Shown here: positions 45,090 through 53,328 of the stretch, in pieces
Position numbering within the stretch: the first letter of the stretch is position 1
Layout: each line of letters begins with the position of its first letter
NCBI RefSeq assembly: GCF_000738775.1
Contig: NZ_JPOC01000069.1
Location: 17,073 to 81,072 of the forward strand
Reading direction: 5' to 3'
Length of the DNA: 64,000 nucleotides
Source: Prescottella defluvii
GTDB lineage: Bacteria > Actinomycetota > Actinomycetes > Mycobacteriales > Mycobacteriaceae
The notes under the pieces: model-generated
What the model saw: only the letters and a program-made list of their open reading frames with translations
Database searches by the model: none
What the model was told of the DNA's origin: nothing
Position numbers and translations under genes: made by a program

Positions 45090-45397
45090 GAGGCGTCCTC
45101 GGTGGCGATGAGCGACTGGAACGGCTTGCCGACCATGGCCGAGAGCGTCGTCTCGTTCTGCCAGGTCAGGGCCTCCAGCTCGAGCGCGTCCAGGGTGATC
45201 CACTGACCGGACTTCGGCGACTCGATGAGCAGCCGCGCGCCGTTGCGGGTGTGCACCTTCGAGATCCGCATGTCCGAGAACTCGTTCGCGATGACGATGG
45301 TCTCGCCGTCGCGCTGGTCCTGCAGGACACCGAGCCGCGAGTTGGCCCGGGCCGCCGCCGCGGCGTCCTCCGCCTCACCCTCCCAGGAGAGCTTCAC
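45086..45397 (-). CDS. Uncharacterised 103-residue protein of the Rieske operon
   Basis: I do not recognise a family. Starts MKLSWEGEAEDAAAAARANS, then VIANEFSDMRISKVHTRNG, LLIESPKSGQWITLDALELE. Soluble, beta-rich, no cysteines or metal motif. GTG start and GTGA overlaps on both sides lock it into translation with the beta subunit and diol dehydrogenase, so a role in the pathway (assembly, regulation or an uncharacterised step) is likely. Confidence 0.75.
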   Translation of the reverse strand: MKLSWEGEAEDAAAAARANSRLGVLQDQRDGETIVIANEFSDMRISKVHTRNGARLLIESPKSGQWITLDALELEALTWQNETTLSAMVGKPFQSLIATEDAS

Positions 45398-45981
45398 AGG
45401 AACACCGCCAGGTTCTGCATGCGCAGCACCGACTCGTCGGCGGCGATGTGCCGGCGGGCGAGCCGCCAGGCGCCGTCCTCGAGACGCAGCAGGTCGACGC
45501 GCCCGACCGAGAGCAGCGAGGGCTCCAGCACGTCGCCGCGGCTGCGGAACAGCAGGACGGCCGACTCCACGACGAGCTCGTTCTCGTTCTCGGTCGCGAA
45601 GGTGCGGACATTGGACAGGTGGTGGCGCAGGCGCGAGGGGGGGTCCTCAGCCCAGGCGTGGCCGGTGTCGAAGCGCGCGACACGGCGGCTCAGCGAGTAC
45701 TTGTCCTCGTCGAAGTGCGCCATGTCCTTGGCCGTGTCATAGCCGGTGCCCAGCGCGGTGGTGACGCGGATCGGCATGAAGTAGTGGATGTCCTCGGCGA
45801 GGGTGTCCAGCCAGGCGTCGTAGTCCTGCTGGTCCAGGAGGTAGGACTCTTCCACCAGCCAGCGATGCGCCGTCAGGTGCCGCTGGTCGTCGAACGCCAG
45901 CGAGGCACCCACGGCCGTCGTCGTCGACGCAGCCTGGCCCAGCGGGGAGCTGGCGGAATCGATGGGGATGTAGGTGCTCAT
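45394..45981 (-). CDS. Rieske dioxygenase beta (small) subunit, 195 aa
   Basis: NTF2-like fold of ring-hydroxylating dioxygenase beta subunits: VEESYLLDQQDYDAWLDTLA, EDIHYFMPIRVTT, DMAHFDEDKYSLSRRVARFD and PPSRLRHHLSNV. Structural partner in an alpha3beta3 oxygenase. ATG lies two bases after the alpha stop; the stop overlaps the 103-residue gene. Confidence 0.88.
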   Translation of the reverse strand: MSTYIPIDSASSPLGQAASTTTAVGASLAFDDQRHLTAHRWLVEESYLLDQQDYDAWLDTLAEDIHYFMPIRVTTALGTGYDTAKDMAHFDEDKYSLSRRVARFDTGHAWAEDPPSRLRHHLSNVRTFATENENELVVESAVLLFRSRGDVLEPSLLSVGRVDLLRLEDGAWRLARRHIAADESVLRMQNLAVFL

Positions 45982-45983
45982 GG

Positions 45984-47411
45984 CTACGCCTCCGCCTTCT
46001 CGCTGCTGCACTGTGCCGCCGTCTCGCTGCTGCACTCGCCGTCGACCTGCGGCGCACCGACGTGAATGTTGGCCGGCACGGGCGCCGGCTTCTCGAGGTA
46101 GTCGGCCCACTCGTTGAGCAGGTGCCGCTGGTTGTATTCGCCGTAACCGACGTGCGCGACGCCCGGACCGCAGAACTCGTCCTCGGTCAGGGGCTGCACC
46201 ACCGGGCTGTCGTCGTGCAGCATGCCCATACGACCATTGAGCAGCAGTCGGCGGGCCATCGATCCACCGGCTGTGTTGGTCAGCGAGACCCAGTTCTCGA
46301 CGTCGTCCTGCTCGAACATGCCACTGCTGCCGAAGCACATCAGGTAGGCCTTGTAGGAGAGCTTCTTGAACTCCTCCGGGGCCTCCTTGTCGACGACGAA
46401 CCAGGACAGGACCTCGGTCTCGTCGGCGCTGATCGGCTGCCACTGGCGGATCGAGATGAAGGGCAGGACGTCGTCGCCCTCGGCGACCTTCGGCCAGTTG
46501 TGGACCAGGCTGATGTTCGGGAAGACCGAGGCAGCCGAGATCATGAAGCCGTCGCGTCCGATGACGTCGATCTGCTCCTGGGACCACTGCCCCTTCATCC
46601 GCTCGACCATCTCGTCGGGGTAGCCGACGTAGTTCATCTTCTCTTCGAAGGTGCCCGGGGGCAGCTTGTACGTGGTACCGCCGCCCTTGCCGGCCCAGTA
46701 CGTGTTGCCGTCCTTGCGCTTCTCGGCCTTCGGCTCACGGAACAGGCCGATCTCCACGACGCTCGTGTGGGTCTGGGGCGTGTGGTACATGTCGCCGGCG
46801 AAGTTCTCGGCGCCGATCTTCCAGTTGGCCTTGACCCGCCAGCGCTGCGGTCCGCGGACCTCGACGCCGCTGGCGCTCTGCTTGGTGTAGTAGTCGAGGT
46901 AGAACTTGAAGTCGCCGAGGAAGTCCTCGAGCGGCTCGGCGTCCGCGTCCATGGACACGAAGATCAGGCCGTTGTAGATGCCCAGGTTAGGGGCGGGCAG
47001 CAGCCGCTGGCCCTTGCGCGCGAAGCCCTCCTCGCCGCCGTAGGCCTCCTTGTGGAACGGCATGCCGACGATGCGGCCGTCGTTCTTGTAGGACCAGCCG
47101 TGGTACGGGCAGCGGAAGTGCGAGGCGTTGCCCTGCTCGGCGCGGCACACCTGCATGCCGCGGTGCAGGCACATGTTGAACATCGCGTGGATCTCGCCGG
47201 ACTGGTCACGGCTGACGATGAACGAGTTGTCCATGACCCGGCGCACGACGTAGTCGCCGACCTGCGGCAGCTCCGACTCGTGGGCGACGAACATCCACGC
47301 CCGGCTGAACAGGCGCTCCTTCTCCGCCTCGAAGACCTCGGCGTCGTTGTAGATGTGTGCGGGGAGCATGCCCCGCCGGACGTTGGCGAGGACGTCGGCC
47401 GCGTCGCGCAT
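45984..47411 (-). CDS. Rieske dioxygenase alpha (large) subunit, phthalate 3,4-dioxygenase-like, 475 aa
   Basis: Ring-hydroxylating oxygenase making cis-dihydrodiols. Rieske ligands are C81, H83, C101 and H104; the mononuclear iron ligands are H210 and H215 in MYHTPQTH plus a C-terminal acid, probably in FEQDDVENW, with D207 bridging the centres. Order of neighbours (beta, diol dehydrogenase, 3Fe-4S ferredoxin, reductase, decarboxylase) matches actinobacterial pht/pad clusters, so a phthalate-like aromatic acid is the favoured substrate; cumate-like acids are an alternative. The C-terminal tail has a small repeat (CSSETA, CSSEKA). GAGG lies five bases before ATG. Confidence 0.87.
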   Translation of the reverse strand: MRDAADVLANVRRGMLPAHIYNDAEVFEAEKERLFSRAWMFVAHESELPQVGDYVVRRVMDNSFIVSRDQSGEIHAMFNMCLHRGMQVCRAEQGNASHFRCPYHGWSYKNDGRIVGMPFHKEAYGGEEGFARKGQRLLPAPNLGIYNGLIFVSMDADAEPLEDFLGDFKFYLDYYTKQSASGVEVRGPQRWRVKANWKIGAENFAGDMYHTPQTHTSVVEIGLFREPKAEKRKDGNTYWAGKGGGTTYKLPPGTFEEKMNYVGYPDEMVERMKGQWSQEQIDVIGRDGFMISAASVFPNISLVHNWPKVAEGDDVLPFISIRQWQPISADETEVLSWFVVDKEAPEEFKKLSYKAYLMCFGSSGMFEQDDVENWVSLTNTAGGSMARRLLLNGRMGMLHDDSPVVQPLTEDEFCGPGVAHVGYGEYNQRHLLNEWADYLEKPAPVPANIHVGAPQVDGECSSETAAQCSSEKAEA

Positions 47412-47439
47412 GGGACCTCACTTCGAAAGGAGTTCAATG

Positions 47440-47456
47440 TTTCTGTATTACAGAAA
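47440..47456. promoter_or_regulatory. Palindromic operator candidate upstream of the Rieske operon
   Basis: TTTCTGTATTACAGAAA is a perfect 8+1+8 palindrome 29 bases before the alpha start, in an AT-rich patch. No regulator gene adjoins, so the binder is unknown. Confidence 0.6.
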
Positions 47457-48127
47457 TAGATTCTGCATGCTGGTCTCGGCTGAGTCAACCACTTCCCAGC
47501 GGCGAGCCCCGGAATCCACGCAATGCGGAGCAGCTTGCGAGCCCCGCACGGCGGCGACATCCCGGACGTGCCGATCACGCGAGGGGCCTCACCGAGAAGG
47601 AGGACAGCATCGGAACAGTGTTCGATGCGCGCCATGACCGAAGCCGTCAATGACAGGCCGCAGGCAGGGATGGGCGGGGATGGGAGGGGATGGCGGCAGC
47701 GTTCCACGCTTGCTCGACGTCATCCACAACGCGCGCCCAGGACGGTTCGATCCCGAGCATCAGCACGTGCGAGAACGGAGGGAACCGCATACCCGCCATC
47801 GGAAGTAGTGGAGCGATCGAGGGCCGTCGCCGGCACACCAGGGACTCCACCGCAATGGCCACATAGATTGCGGGCCAGAATTTTTGCCGAAGAACCTCAC
47901 CGTGGCGCAGGGTGCACCGCGCGGCGACGGACGCCTCCGTCCGCGCGGCCGGATTCGACGTACCGCAGGGCACAGCGGCGCGCCGGGGGCGGACGCCTGC
48001 AGGTTGCCGACCCAACGAATCGATCAATCTCCCGACGTCGACTACCTCGGCGGGTTACCGGCGCCGAAGCCCACGGCGACTCACGACGCCGGCCCGGTCC
48101 GCGCCCCCACGCGGACCAGGGACGGGA
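47457..48127. other. Intergenic region with a possible decayed gene
   Basis: No intact gene. On the minus strand around 47650-47900 a coding-like stretch occurs (AIAVESLVCRRRPSIAPLLP, MAGMRFPPFSHVLMLGIEPS) without clear start or family; it may be the end of a lost gene, perhaps the missing regulator. The rest holds nothing I can name. Confidence 0.4.
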
Positions 48128-49372
48128 TCACTTGGCCAGCAGGCCCTTCGCGATGTGGGTCACCTGGATCTCGTTGGAGCCGGCGTAGATCATGAGCGAC
48201 TTGGCGTCACGGGCCAGCTGCTCCACCTTGTACTCGGCCATGTAGCCGTTGCCACCGAACAGCTGGACGGCCTCCATCGCGACCTCGGTCGCTGCGCGCG
48301 AGGAGTACAGCTTCATCGCCGACGCCTCGGCGAGCGTGACCTTGTCGCCTGCGGCGGTGCGCTCGATTGCGTTGAACACCATGTTCTGTACGTTGATTCG
48401 AGCGACCTCCATTTCGGCCAGCTTGAGCTGGATGAGCTGGAACTGTGCGATCTCCTTGCCCCACAGCTTGCGCGTCTTGGCGTAGTCGATGCACAGGCGG
48501 TGGCACTCGTTGATGATGCCGAGGGCGAGCGACGCGATGCCGATGCGCTCGGCTGCGAACGACTCCTTCGCGCTCTCCTTGCCGTCGCCCTTGGCGGGGT
48601 TCTCGGTCTCGCCGAGCAGACGGTCCTTGCTGATGCGGACGTTGTCGAAGAACAGTTCGCCGGTGGGCGAGGAGTTCATGCCCATCTTCTTGAACGGCGC
48701 ACTCTGCGTGAAACCTTCCATGCCCTTGTCGAGCACGAAGCCGAGGACCTTGCGGTCGCGGCGGTCGACGGAGGCGTCGCCGTCGTCCAGCTTGGCGTAG
48801 ACGATCGTGACGTCGGCGTAGGGGCCGTTGGTGATGAAGGTCTTCTGGCCGTTGAGGATGTAGTCCTCCCCGTCACGGCGGACGTAGGACTTCATGCCAC
48901 CGAACGCGTCGGAGCCGGAGTCGGGCTCGGTGATCGCCCAGGCGCCCACCTTCTCCATCGTGACAAGCTCGGGCAGCCAGCGCTTCTTCTGCGCGAGGGT
49001 GCCGCGGCTGCGCAGCGTGCCGACCGTGAGACCGAGGCTGACGCCCATCGAGGCGACCAGGCCCAGGCTCACTCCCGCGAGTTCGCTGTTGAGGATGACG
49101 CCCATGCTGCCGGCGCCGCTGAAGCCGCCGCCCTTCTCGCCGGACTCGGGGAGGGTCTCACCACGCTCCTCGGCGTCCGCCTTCGCGAAGGCCTTCTCCA
49201 GCGACTCCCGTGCCATCTCGTCCATGCCGAAGGTCGCGTACATCTTGCGGATGATCTCGAACGGGGGCAGTTCACCGCTCTCGAGCTTGTCGACGTGCGG
49301 CTTGATCTCCTTGTCGATGAAGCCACGCAGGGCGTCGCGGAACATCAGATCGGTATCGGACCACTCGTACAT
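48128..49372 (-). CDS. Acyl-CoA dehydrogenase, 414 aa
   Basis: Complete family pattern: AITEPDSGSDAFGGMKSYVR, LNGQKTFITNGPYAD, TRKLWGKEIAQFQLIQLKLA, LFGGNGYMAEYKVEQLARD and YAGSNEIQVTHIAKGLL with the catalytic glutamate in SNEIQ. Start at MYEWSDTDLMFRDAL (GGAG six bases upstream); the frame is open a little further without support. Divergent from a MarR gene across a palindromic operator, so probably MarR controlled. Confidence 0.88.
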   Translation of the reverse strand: MYEWSDTDLMFRDALRGFIDKEIKPHVDKLESGELPPFEIIRKMYATFGMDEMARESLEKAFAKADAEERGETLPESGEKGGGFSGAGSMGVILNSELAGVSLGLVASMGVSLGLTVGTLRSRGTLAQKKRWLPELVTMEKVGAWAITEPDSGSDAFGGMKSYVRRDGEDYILNGQKTFITNGPYADVTIVYAKLDDGDASVDRRDRKVLGFVLDKGMEGFTQSAPFKKMGMNSSPTGELFFDNVRISKDRLLGETENPAKGDGKESAKESFAAERIGIASLALGIINECHRLCIDYAKTRKLWGKEIAQFQLIQLKLAEMEVARINVQNMVFNAIERTAAGDKVTLAEASAMKLYSSRAATEVAMEAVQLFGGNGYMAEYKVEQLARDAKSLMIYAGSNEIQVTHIAKGLLAK

Positions 49373-49497
49373 GTGAACTCCAGTCGGTGCGTTTCGAAGA
49401 GCCGGGCAGCAGATGGGGCCGCCCGTGGCGGCCGTCACACCCGAATATAGAACAGGTTCTCATCGGTCGAGCCGCCGCTCCCGGTCCGGGATTTAGT

Positions 49498-49522
49498 TAG
49501 TGCACGACTTAATCGTGTATTA
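49498..49522. promoter_or_regulatory. MarR operator candidate
   Basis: Palindrome CACGACTTAATCGTG inside a longer imperfect inverted repeat, in the divergent promoter of the acyl-CoA dehydrogenase and marR genes, eight bases from the marR start. Confidence 0.65.
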
Positions 49523-49530
49523 TTCATTCC

Positions 49531-50013
49531 ATGACGACGACCCTCGAACAGGACATCGACTGGGGTGACGCAGACCCGCTGGCCCTGGACCGCCAGGTGT
49601 GCTTCGCGCTCGCGGTCGCCAACCGTGCGGTTCTCGCCGTCTACCGCCCCCTCCTCGAGCCCATGGGCCTGACGCACCCGCAGTACCTCGTGATGCTCGC
49701 GCTGTGGGGCAGTGCACCGATGTCCGTCAAGGAGATCGGGCAGGCGCTGCAACTCGACTCACCGACACTGTCGCCGCTGTTGAAGCGACTCGAGTCGAGC
49801 GGATTGATCACCCGCACCCGCAGCGCCGCCGACGAACGACAACTCATCGTCGAACTCACCGACGCGGGCAAGGCCTTGCGCGAGCGGGCCGAGCGGATTC
49901 CCGGTGCGGTGGTCCAGCGACTGGGCGTCAGCCTCGCCGAACTCGAAGAACTCCACTCCGTCCTCACCCGCGTCAACACCGCCGCCCTGCAGGCCGGCGC
50001 GCTGCACGAGTGA
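49531..50013 (+). CDS. MarR/OhrR-type regulator, 160 aa
   Basis: Winged helix: MSVKEIGQALQLDSPTLSPL and GLITRTRSAADERQL. The N-terminal helix reads DRQVCFALAVANRAVLAVYR, matching OhrR proteins, with the redox cysteine at C24. OhrR senses organic hydroperoxides and normally sits beside ohr; no ohr gene is here, and the divergent neighbour is an acyl-CoA dehydrogenase. A redox- or lipid-peroxide-linked control of that gene is inferred. Confidence 0.83.
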   Translation: MTTTLEQDIDWGDADPLALDRQVCFALAVANRAVLAVYRPLLEPMGLTHPQYLVMLALWGSAPMSVKEIGQALQLDSPTLSPLLKRLESSGLITRTRSAADERQLIVELTDAGKALRERAERIPGAVVQRLGVSLAELEELHSVLTRVNTAALQAGALHE

Positions 50014-50048
50014 ACCGCCCCCTCCAGACAGGTACAGGAACCAAGGAC

Positions 50049-50441
50049 ATGTCCCCCCGCTCGAAGGCCAAGAGGCCCAATCCGTTCCAGTGGGTCGCCT
50101 ACGCGTGCGGCCGCAAGCTCCCCGACTCGATGCAGGACTGGGTCCGCAACGACCTCATCGGAGACTGGGCCGTGCCACGTCACATGGTGCGCAGCATGGT
50201 GCCGTTCATTCCCATCTTCGCGGCGTTCTTCCTGTTCCCCGGCCCGGTGTGGCTGCGCGGCTCGATGGTGTTGCTCGGCGTGTTCCTGGCACTGTTCTTC
50301 TCCGCGGCCTACATGGAACAAAACCGACGCCGTCGGCTCGAGAAGCACGGCCTGGACCCGAGCCTCGAGAATCCGAAGAAGGTCGCCCGTGACAATGCCG
50401 AGAAGGCCGCATACGAGAAGGCCTACCCGCACAGCCTCTAG
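50049..50441 (+). CDS. DUF5313-type membrane protein, 130 aa
   Basis: Basic N-terminus (SPRSKAKRPNPFQWVAYACG), then two hydrophobic segments around FIPIFAAFFLFPGPVWL and GSMVLLGVFLALFFSAAYM, and a charged C-terminus (RRRRLEKHGLDPSLE). Resembles DUF5313 proteins of mycolata. Function unknown. Its TAG stop overlaps the TAG of the convergent regulator. Confidence 0.7.
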   Translation: MSPRSKAKRPNPFQWVAYACGRKLPDSMQDWVRNDLIGDWAVPRHMVRSMVPFIPIFAAFFLFPGPVWLRGSMVLLGVFLALFFSAAYMEQNRRRRLEKHGLDPSLENPKKVARDNAEKAAYEKAYPHSL

Positions 50442-51640
50442 GAGCCCCCACCCCGTGCACGCCGGGCGTCGAGAGCCGAGCCCAGCAGCATGATGCCCTC
50501 GTAGCAGCTGGGATCGACGCCGGCAAGCTCCCGGATCCGCCCCAACCGGTTGTGGACCGTGTTGGGGTGCACCGCGAGGGCATGCGCGGTCCGACCCCGA
50601 TCGAGATCGTGATGGAGGTAGGCGTCGAGGGTCTCCAACAGTTCGGGATACGGATCGAGCGGCAGCAACCGGTCCACCAGATACTGCTGTCCGGCAGTGG
50701 GCCGGGACAGTTGGAACGGCAACGCCAGGTCCTTCAACTGGTACACGCCGGGTCCACTTCCCATGCGCGTCGCCAACTCGAGAAGTTCGAGGGCCAGTCC
50801 CCCCGGACCCTTCAGCTCCCCACGCGCACAGGGCTCGGTCACCGCTGCCACCACCGGGGCAGGGGCAGTATTCGACACTGCCGCAGCCAGATCCACGGCC
50901 GACCGGTACCAGTCGGCATCCGCGTCGGCCTTGCGCGGTACCAGTAGCGTCGCGCAGTCCACCTCGAGGATCCCGAGGATCGGTGGCAGCCCCCAGCCGT
51001 CGATCACGCGCCGGGTGCGTGCCTGATCGGACCATCGCCCGGACGGATCCGACGGCAAGTCGCCGTGTCTGATCGCGAGGACCGAGTACTCGTCCGCCAA
51101 TTCGATTCCGCACCAGCGGGCGGCGGGATCGGCGTCCTGCCCGGCGAGCAGCAGGCGCGCCAGCAACTCCTTCGACGGCTGCTCGTCCCCCTCCAGCGCG
51201 ACCCGCTCACCCTCGTAGGCCTCGACGACAGCGCGCGTGACGACCTCCTGCAGTCGCAGCACCGCGACCGCGATGTCGACCAGAGCCGACGCCCGCTCCC
51301 CCGCCGCAGCCACCCGACACTCGTCGAACAGGATCCGGCCGAAGCGGTGCCAGTTGTGCAGCACCGCGGACAACGACACCCCATCCGCCGCCGCCTGCAC
51401 CGCGCCCTCCCGGACCGGTCGCAGCTCGGCCGCCGTGAACACCCGGTTCTCGCGAATTGCCTGAGATGCCAGCGCGAAGAACCGGCGGGTGCTGTGCTGC
51501 AACAATTCCGGATACTTCGACGCGTACGCCACCCGCGTGCCGCCCTGCGCGTGGCCATCGAACCTGGCGTCCAATCTGTCCAGGATCGCGATCACCGCGG
51601 CATCGGGCGCATGTCGGGTCGGCTCGTCCTCGGACGGCAT
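50438..51640 (-). CDS. PucR/CdaR-type transcriptional regulator, 400 aa
   Basis: N-terminal helical RsbRD-like region, a central GGDEF-like fold, and the C-terminal PucR helix-turn-helix (LLETLDAYLHHDLDRGRTAH, LAVHPNTVHNRLGRIREL). Start at MPSEDEPTRH; the longer frame is not supported. Regulates an unknown target; no operator seen. Confidence 0.83.
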   Translation of the reverse strand: MPSEDEPTRHAPDAAVIAILDRLDARFDGHAQGGTRVAYASKYPELLQHSTRRFFALASQAIRENRVFTAAELRPVREGAVQAAADGVSLSAVLHNWHRFGRILFDECRVAAAGERASALVDIAVAVLRLQEVVTRAVVEAYEGERVALEGDEQPSKELLARLLLAGQDADPAARWCGIELADEYSVLAIRHGDLPSDPSGRWSDQARTRRVIDGWGLPPILGILEVDCATLLVPRKADADADWYRSAVDLAAAVSNTAPAPVVAAVTEPCARGELKGPGGLALELLELATRMGSGPGVYQLKDLALPFQLSRPTAGQQYLVDRLLPLDPYPELLETLDAYLHHDLDRGRTAHALAVHPNTVHNRLGRIRELAGVDPSCYEGIMLLGSALDARRARGGGS

Positions 51641-51798
51641 GCCCGAACCATACGCCGCCGATCCGGCGGTTCGGGACTCAATCGAGCGGGGACGACCAAG
51701 ACGAACGCTGTCGATTGACAGCGAAGCGCGACGCCAGCTCATCCAGCCATACCTCTGAAACCTGCCATCGTCGGCCGGCTCGGTGGGACGCTCGGGTC

Positions 51799-52109
51799 AT
51801 GACGACTGTGTCCGGCGACTTCGAGCTGACCATCGAGGAGCTTCGAGCCGTCGCGCGCTACGTGACGGAAAGCGCTCCCACCAGGTCGGTCACATCCTGC
51901 GCGCTGCTGCAAGTGCAGCGCGCATCGGTGAGTTGAACGCTGGCGACGATCCCGACGTCGGGAACGAGCTGATCGAGCAGGCTCGGCAACGCGCCACACC
52001 TACGTTGACGGATGTACTTGGCCGGTATCCCATCGCGCCGCGTGGCAAGGGCCGCGTGGCGCAGCTCATGAGCTCCCTGGACGCTTCTCTCCGCGTTCGC
52101 CGTCACTAA
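51799..52109 (+). pseudogene. Truncated Imm-5-like immunity protein gene
   Basis: The start MTTVSGDFELTIEELRAVAR and, in another frame, VGHILRAAASAARIGELNAG then NELIEQARQRATPTLTDVLG match the two ends of the 'putative immunity protein' (Imm-5-like) family. About 60-70 middle codons are lost and the frame is broken. No toxin gene adjoins. Confidence 0.65.
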
Positions 52110-52163
52110 CGGAGCCCGGTCCGGTTCCGTCGGGCCGAGCCATTCTTCAGTGGAACATCGTGA

Positions 52164-52265
52164 TCACCCACAAGCCAGTCGGAAGTCGACCAGGCACGGA
52201 TAGGTCACAGCCAGCCACCGCAGCGTTTCGAACGGCAAGGGCAGGAACCAGAAGGTGTCACCCAT
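52164..52265 (-). CDS. Tiny Trp/Pro-rich ORF, 33 aa (P6)
   Basis: Starts MGDTFWFLPLPFETLRWL and contains a PCL motif near residue 23. AGAGAGGTG six bases before ATG is a good ribosome site. Shares the W/F-x-P-x-P then W then PC pattern with the ORFs at 52280 and 53329. Too short for a family call; reality rests on ribosome site, motif sharing and position. Confidence 0.45.
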   Translation of the reverse strand: MGDTFWFLPLPFETLRWLAVTYPCLVDFRLACG

Positions 52266-52279
52266 GTCGGCACCTCTCT

Positions 52280-52396
52280 CTACCGGCAAGTGGCCGTCAG
52301 CCAGCAAGGCGCGTTTTCGGTGGCCCACTGCCAATCCCACTCACTGAAGAACGGCGCCGGCATCAGCCACACGAACCACGGCCAATCACCTCCCAT
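52280..52396 (-). CDS. Tiny Trp-rich ORF, 38 aa (P5)
   Basis: Contains seven tryptophans; begins MGGDWPWFVWLMPAPFF and has APCWL near residues 29-33 and a final cysteine. GAGGAGGTGATCGAA precedes ATG, one of the strongest ribosome sites in the window. The APCWL motif recurs in the ORF at 53329. Confidence 0.5.
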   Translation of the reverse strand: MGGDWPWFVWLMPAPFFSEWDWQWATENAPCWLTATCR

Positions 52397-52409
52397 TTCG
52401 ATCACCTCC

Positions 52410-52490
52410 TCAGCGTGGCGGGATGCCCCACAGCCAGAGCTGGTACAGCGCGTCATAGAGCCAGGGCGGCACGGGGACGATGTCGATCAC
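52410..52490 (-). CDS. Tiny Trp/Pro-rich ORF, 26 aa (P4)
   Basis: GTG start overlaps the stop of the preceding tiny ORF as GTGA. Contains VPVPPWLYDALYQLWLWG. It ends 13 bases before the next ORF, with that ORF's ribosome site starting right at its stop. Confidence 0.4.
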   Translation of the reverse strand: MIDIVPVPPWLYDALYQLWLWGIPPR

Positions 52491-52546
52491 AGGCGCGTGT
52501 CCACGGATAGGAACGGGACGAACCAGATCCACGTATCCACCGTCAC
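52487..52546 (-). CDS. Tiny ORF, 19 aa (P3)
   Basis: MTVDTWIWFVPFLSVDTRL, linked by GTGA overlaps both to the preceding and to the following ORF. No ribosome site of its own, so translation would depend on coupling. Confidence 0.35.
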   Translation of the reverse strand: MTVDTWIWFVPFLSVDTRL

Positions 52547-52638
52547 CGACCCCCGAAGATGCCCAGCCCTGCGAAGAAGTCCACCACGACGTACACCATG
52601 GGAGCGAGAGGACCGAACCAAATCTCATACGAGTCCAC
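52543..52638 (-). CDS. Tiny hydrophobic ORF, 31 aa (P2)
   Basis: Starts with GTG after AGGTGG. Contains YEIWFGPLAPMVYVVVDFF, a membrane-segment-like stretch. The W-x-F-x-GP-x-AP-x-x-Y pattern recurs in the plus-strand ORF at 54267. Confidence 0.42.
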   Translation of the reverse strand: MDSYEIWFGPLAPMVYVVVDFFAGLGIFGGR

Positions 52639-52665
52639 CGGATTCCACCTGCCTATCGCCTCGGG

Positions 52666-52797
52666 CTAGACGGGCGAGTCGTACGAACACGTCGCGAGAC
52701 CCCATAGCTGGCACGGCGTGATCCCGCGTAGCCCTTCCCGCCGCACCGGGGGCCAATCCATCGTCCACCACCACAACTGCAGGTTGAGCACGATCAT
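52666..52797 (-). CDS. Tiny Trp-rich ORF, 43 aa (P1)
   Basis: LNLQLWWWTMDWPPVRREG, then ITPCQLWGLATC. AAGGGG touches the ATG, so the GTG two codons on may be the true start (six-base spacing). First of six consecutive small ORFs after the secreted-protein gene's terminator-like hairpin. Confidence 0.42.
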   Translation of the reverse strand: MIVLNLQLWWWTMDWPPVRREGLRGITPCQLWGLATCSYDSPV

Positions 52798-52821
52798 CCC
52801 CTTCGATACCTAGCGGCAATC

Positions 52822-52850
52822 TCCCGCCGGGCCGTCCCTGACCGGCGGGA
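52822..52850 (-). terminator. Hairpin between the secreted-protein gene and the tiny-ORF run
   Basis: Perfect TCCCGCCGG/CCGGCGGGA stem with an 11-base loop, eight bases after the secreted-protein stop. May end or attenuate transcription into the six small ORFs. Confidence 0.6.
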
Positions 52851-52857
52851 CCATCGC

Positions 52858-53304
52858 CTACGGAACGTCGACGGTCGCGAAACCCGGCGTGGTCGTGCCT
52901 GGTGCGGGTAGCACGGTCACAATGACCCGCCCGGTCCCGGTCGGCAGGATTGCCGCCGGGTAGCCGTACTGGGCGACTGACATCCGGGCGGAGCCTGCAG
53001 CTCCGCTCGACAGGTTCAGCCAGTGCACGTCGCCCAGGATTTGGCAGTGACCAGCCCCAGGCTCGCCAGTCACTGCACGACCGTCTTCCGTCGAGCCGGT
53101 GATCGTCACCGTCCCAGGCGGCTCGCCGACCAGGGCCTCACAGCGGACCCGGGGAGCGTCGAAGCTGCCGTTCGGGTTTCCGAACGACGCCGGGTTGATC
53201 TGGAACGGAACAGTGACCGCAGCGGAGGCGGCGGCCGCCGGCACCAGAACCGAACCGGCCACGACCGCAGCACAGGCGACCGATCGGCGCACGAAATCGA
53301 GCAT
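52858..53304 (-). CDS. Small secreted protein, 148 aa
   Basis: Clear Sec signal peptide: basic start LDFVRRSVACAAVVAGSVLV, hydrophobic core, cleavage likely near AAAASAA. The mature part is Gly/Thr/Val-rich, beta-type, with two cysteines (VRCEAL, AGHCQIL) that could form one disulfide, and ends GTTTPGFATVDVP. GGGAGGTCACC precedes ATG. Family not recognised. It lies inside the tiny-ORF cluster, 24 bases after one of them. Confidence 0.75.
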   Translation of the reverse strand: MLDFVRRSVACAAVVAGSVLVPAAAASAAVTVPFQINPASFGNPNGSFDAPRVRCEALVGEPPGTVTITGSTEDGRAVTGEPGAGHCQILGDVHWLNLSSGAAGSARMSVAQYGYPAAILPTGTGRVIVTVLPAPGTTTPGFATVDVP

Positions 53305-53328
53305 GGTGACCTCCCAATCGGATTCGCT

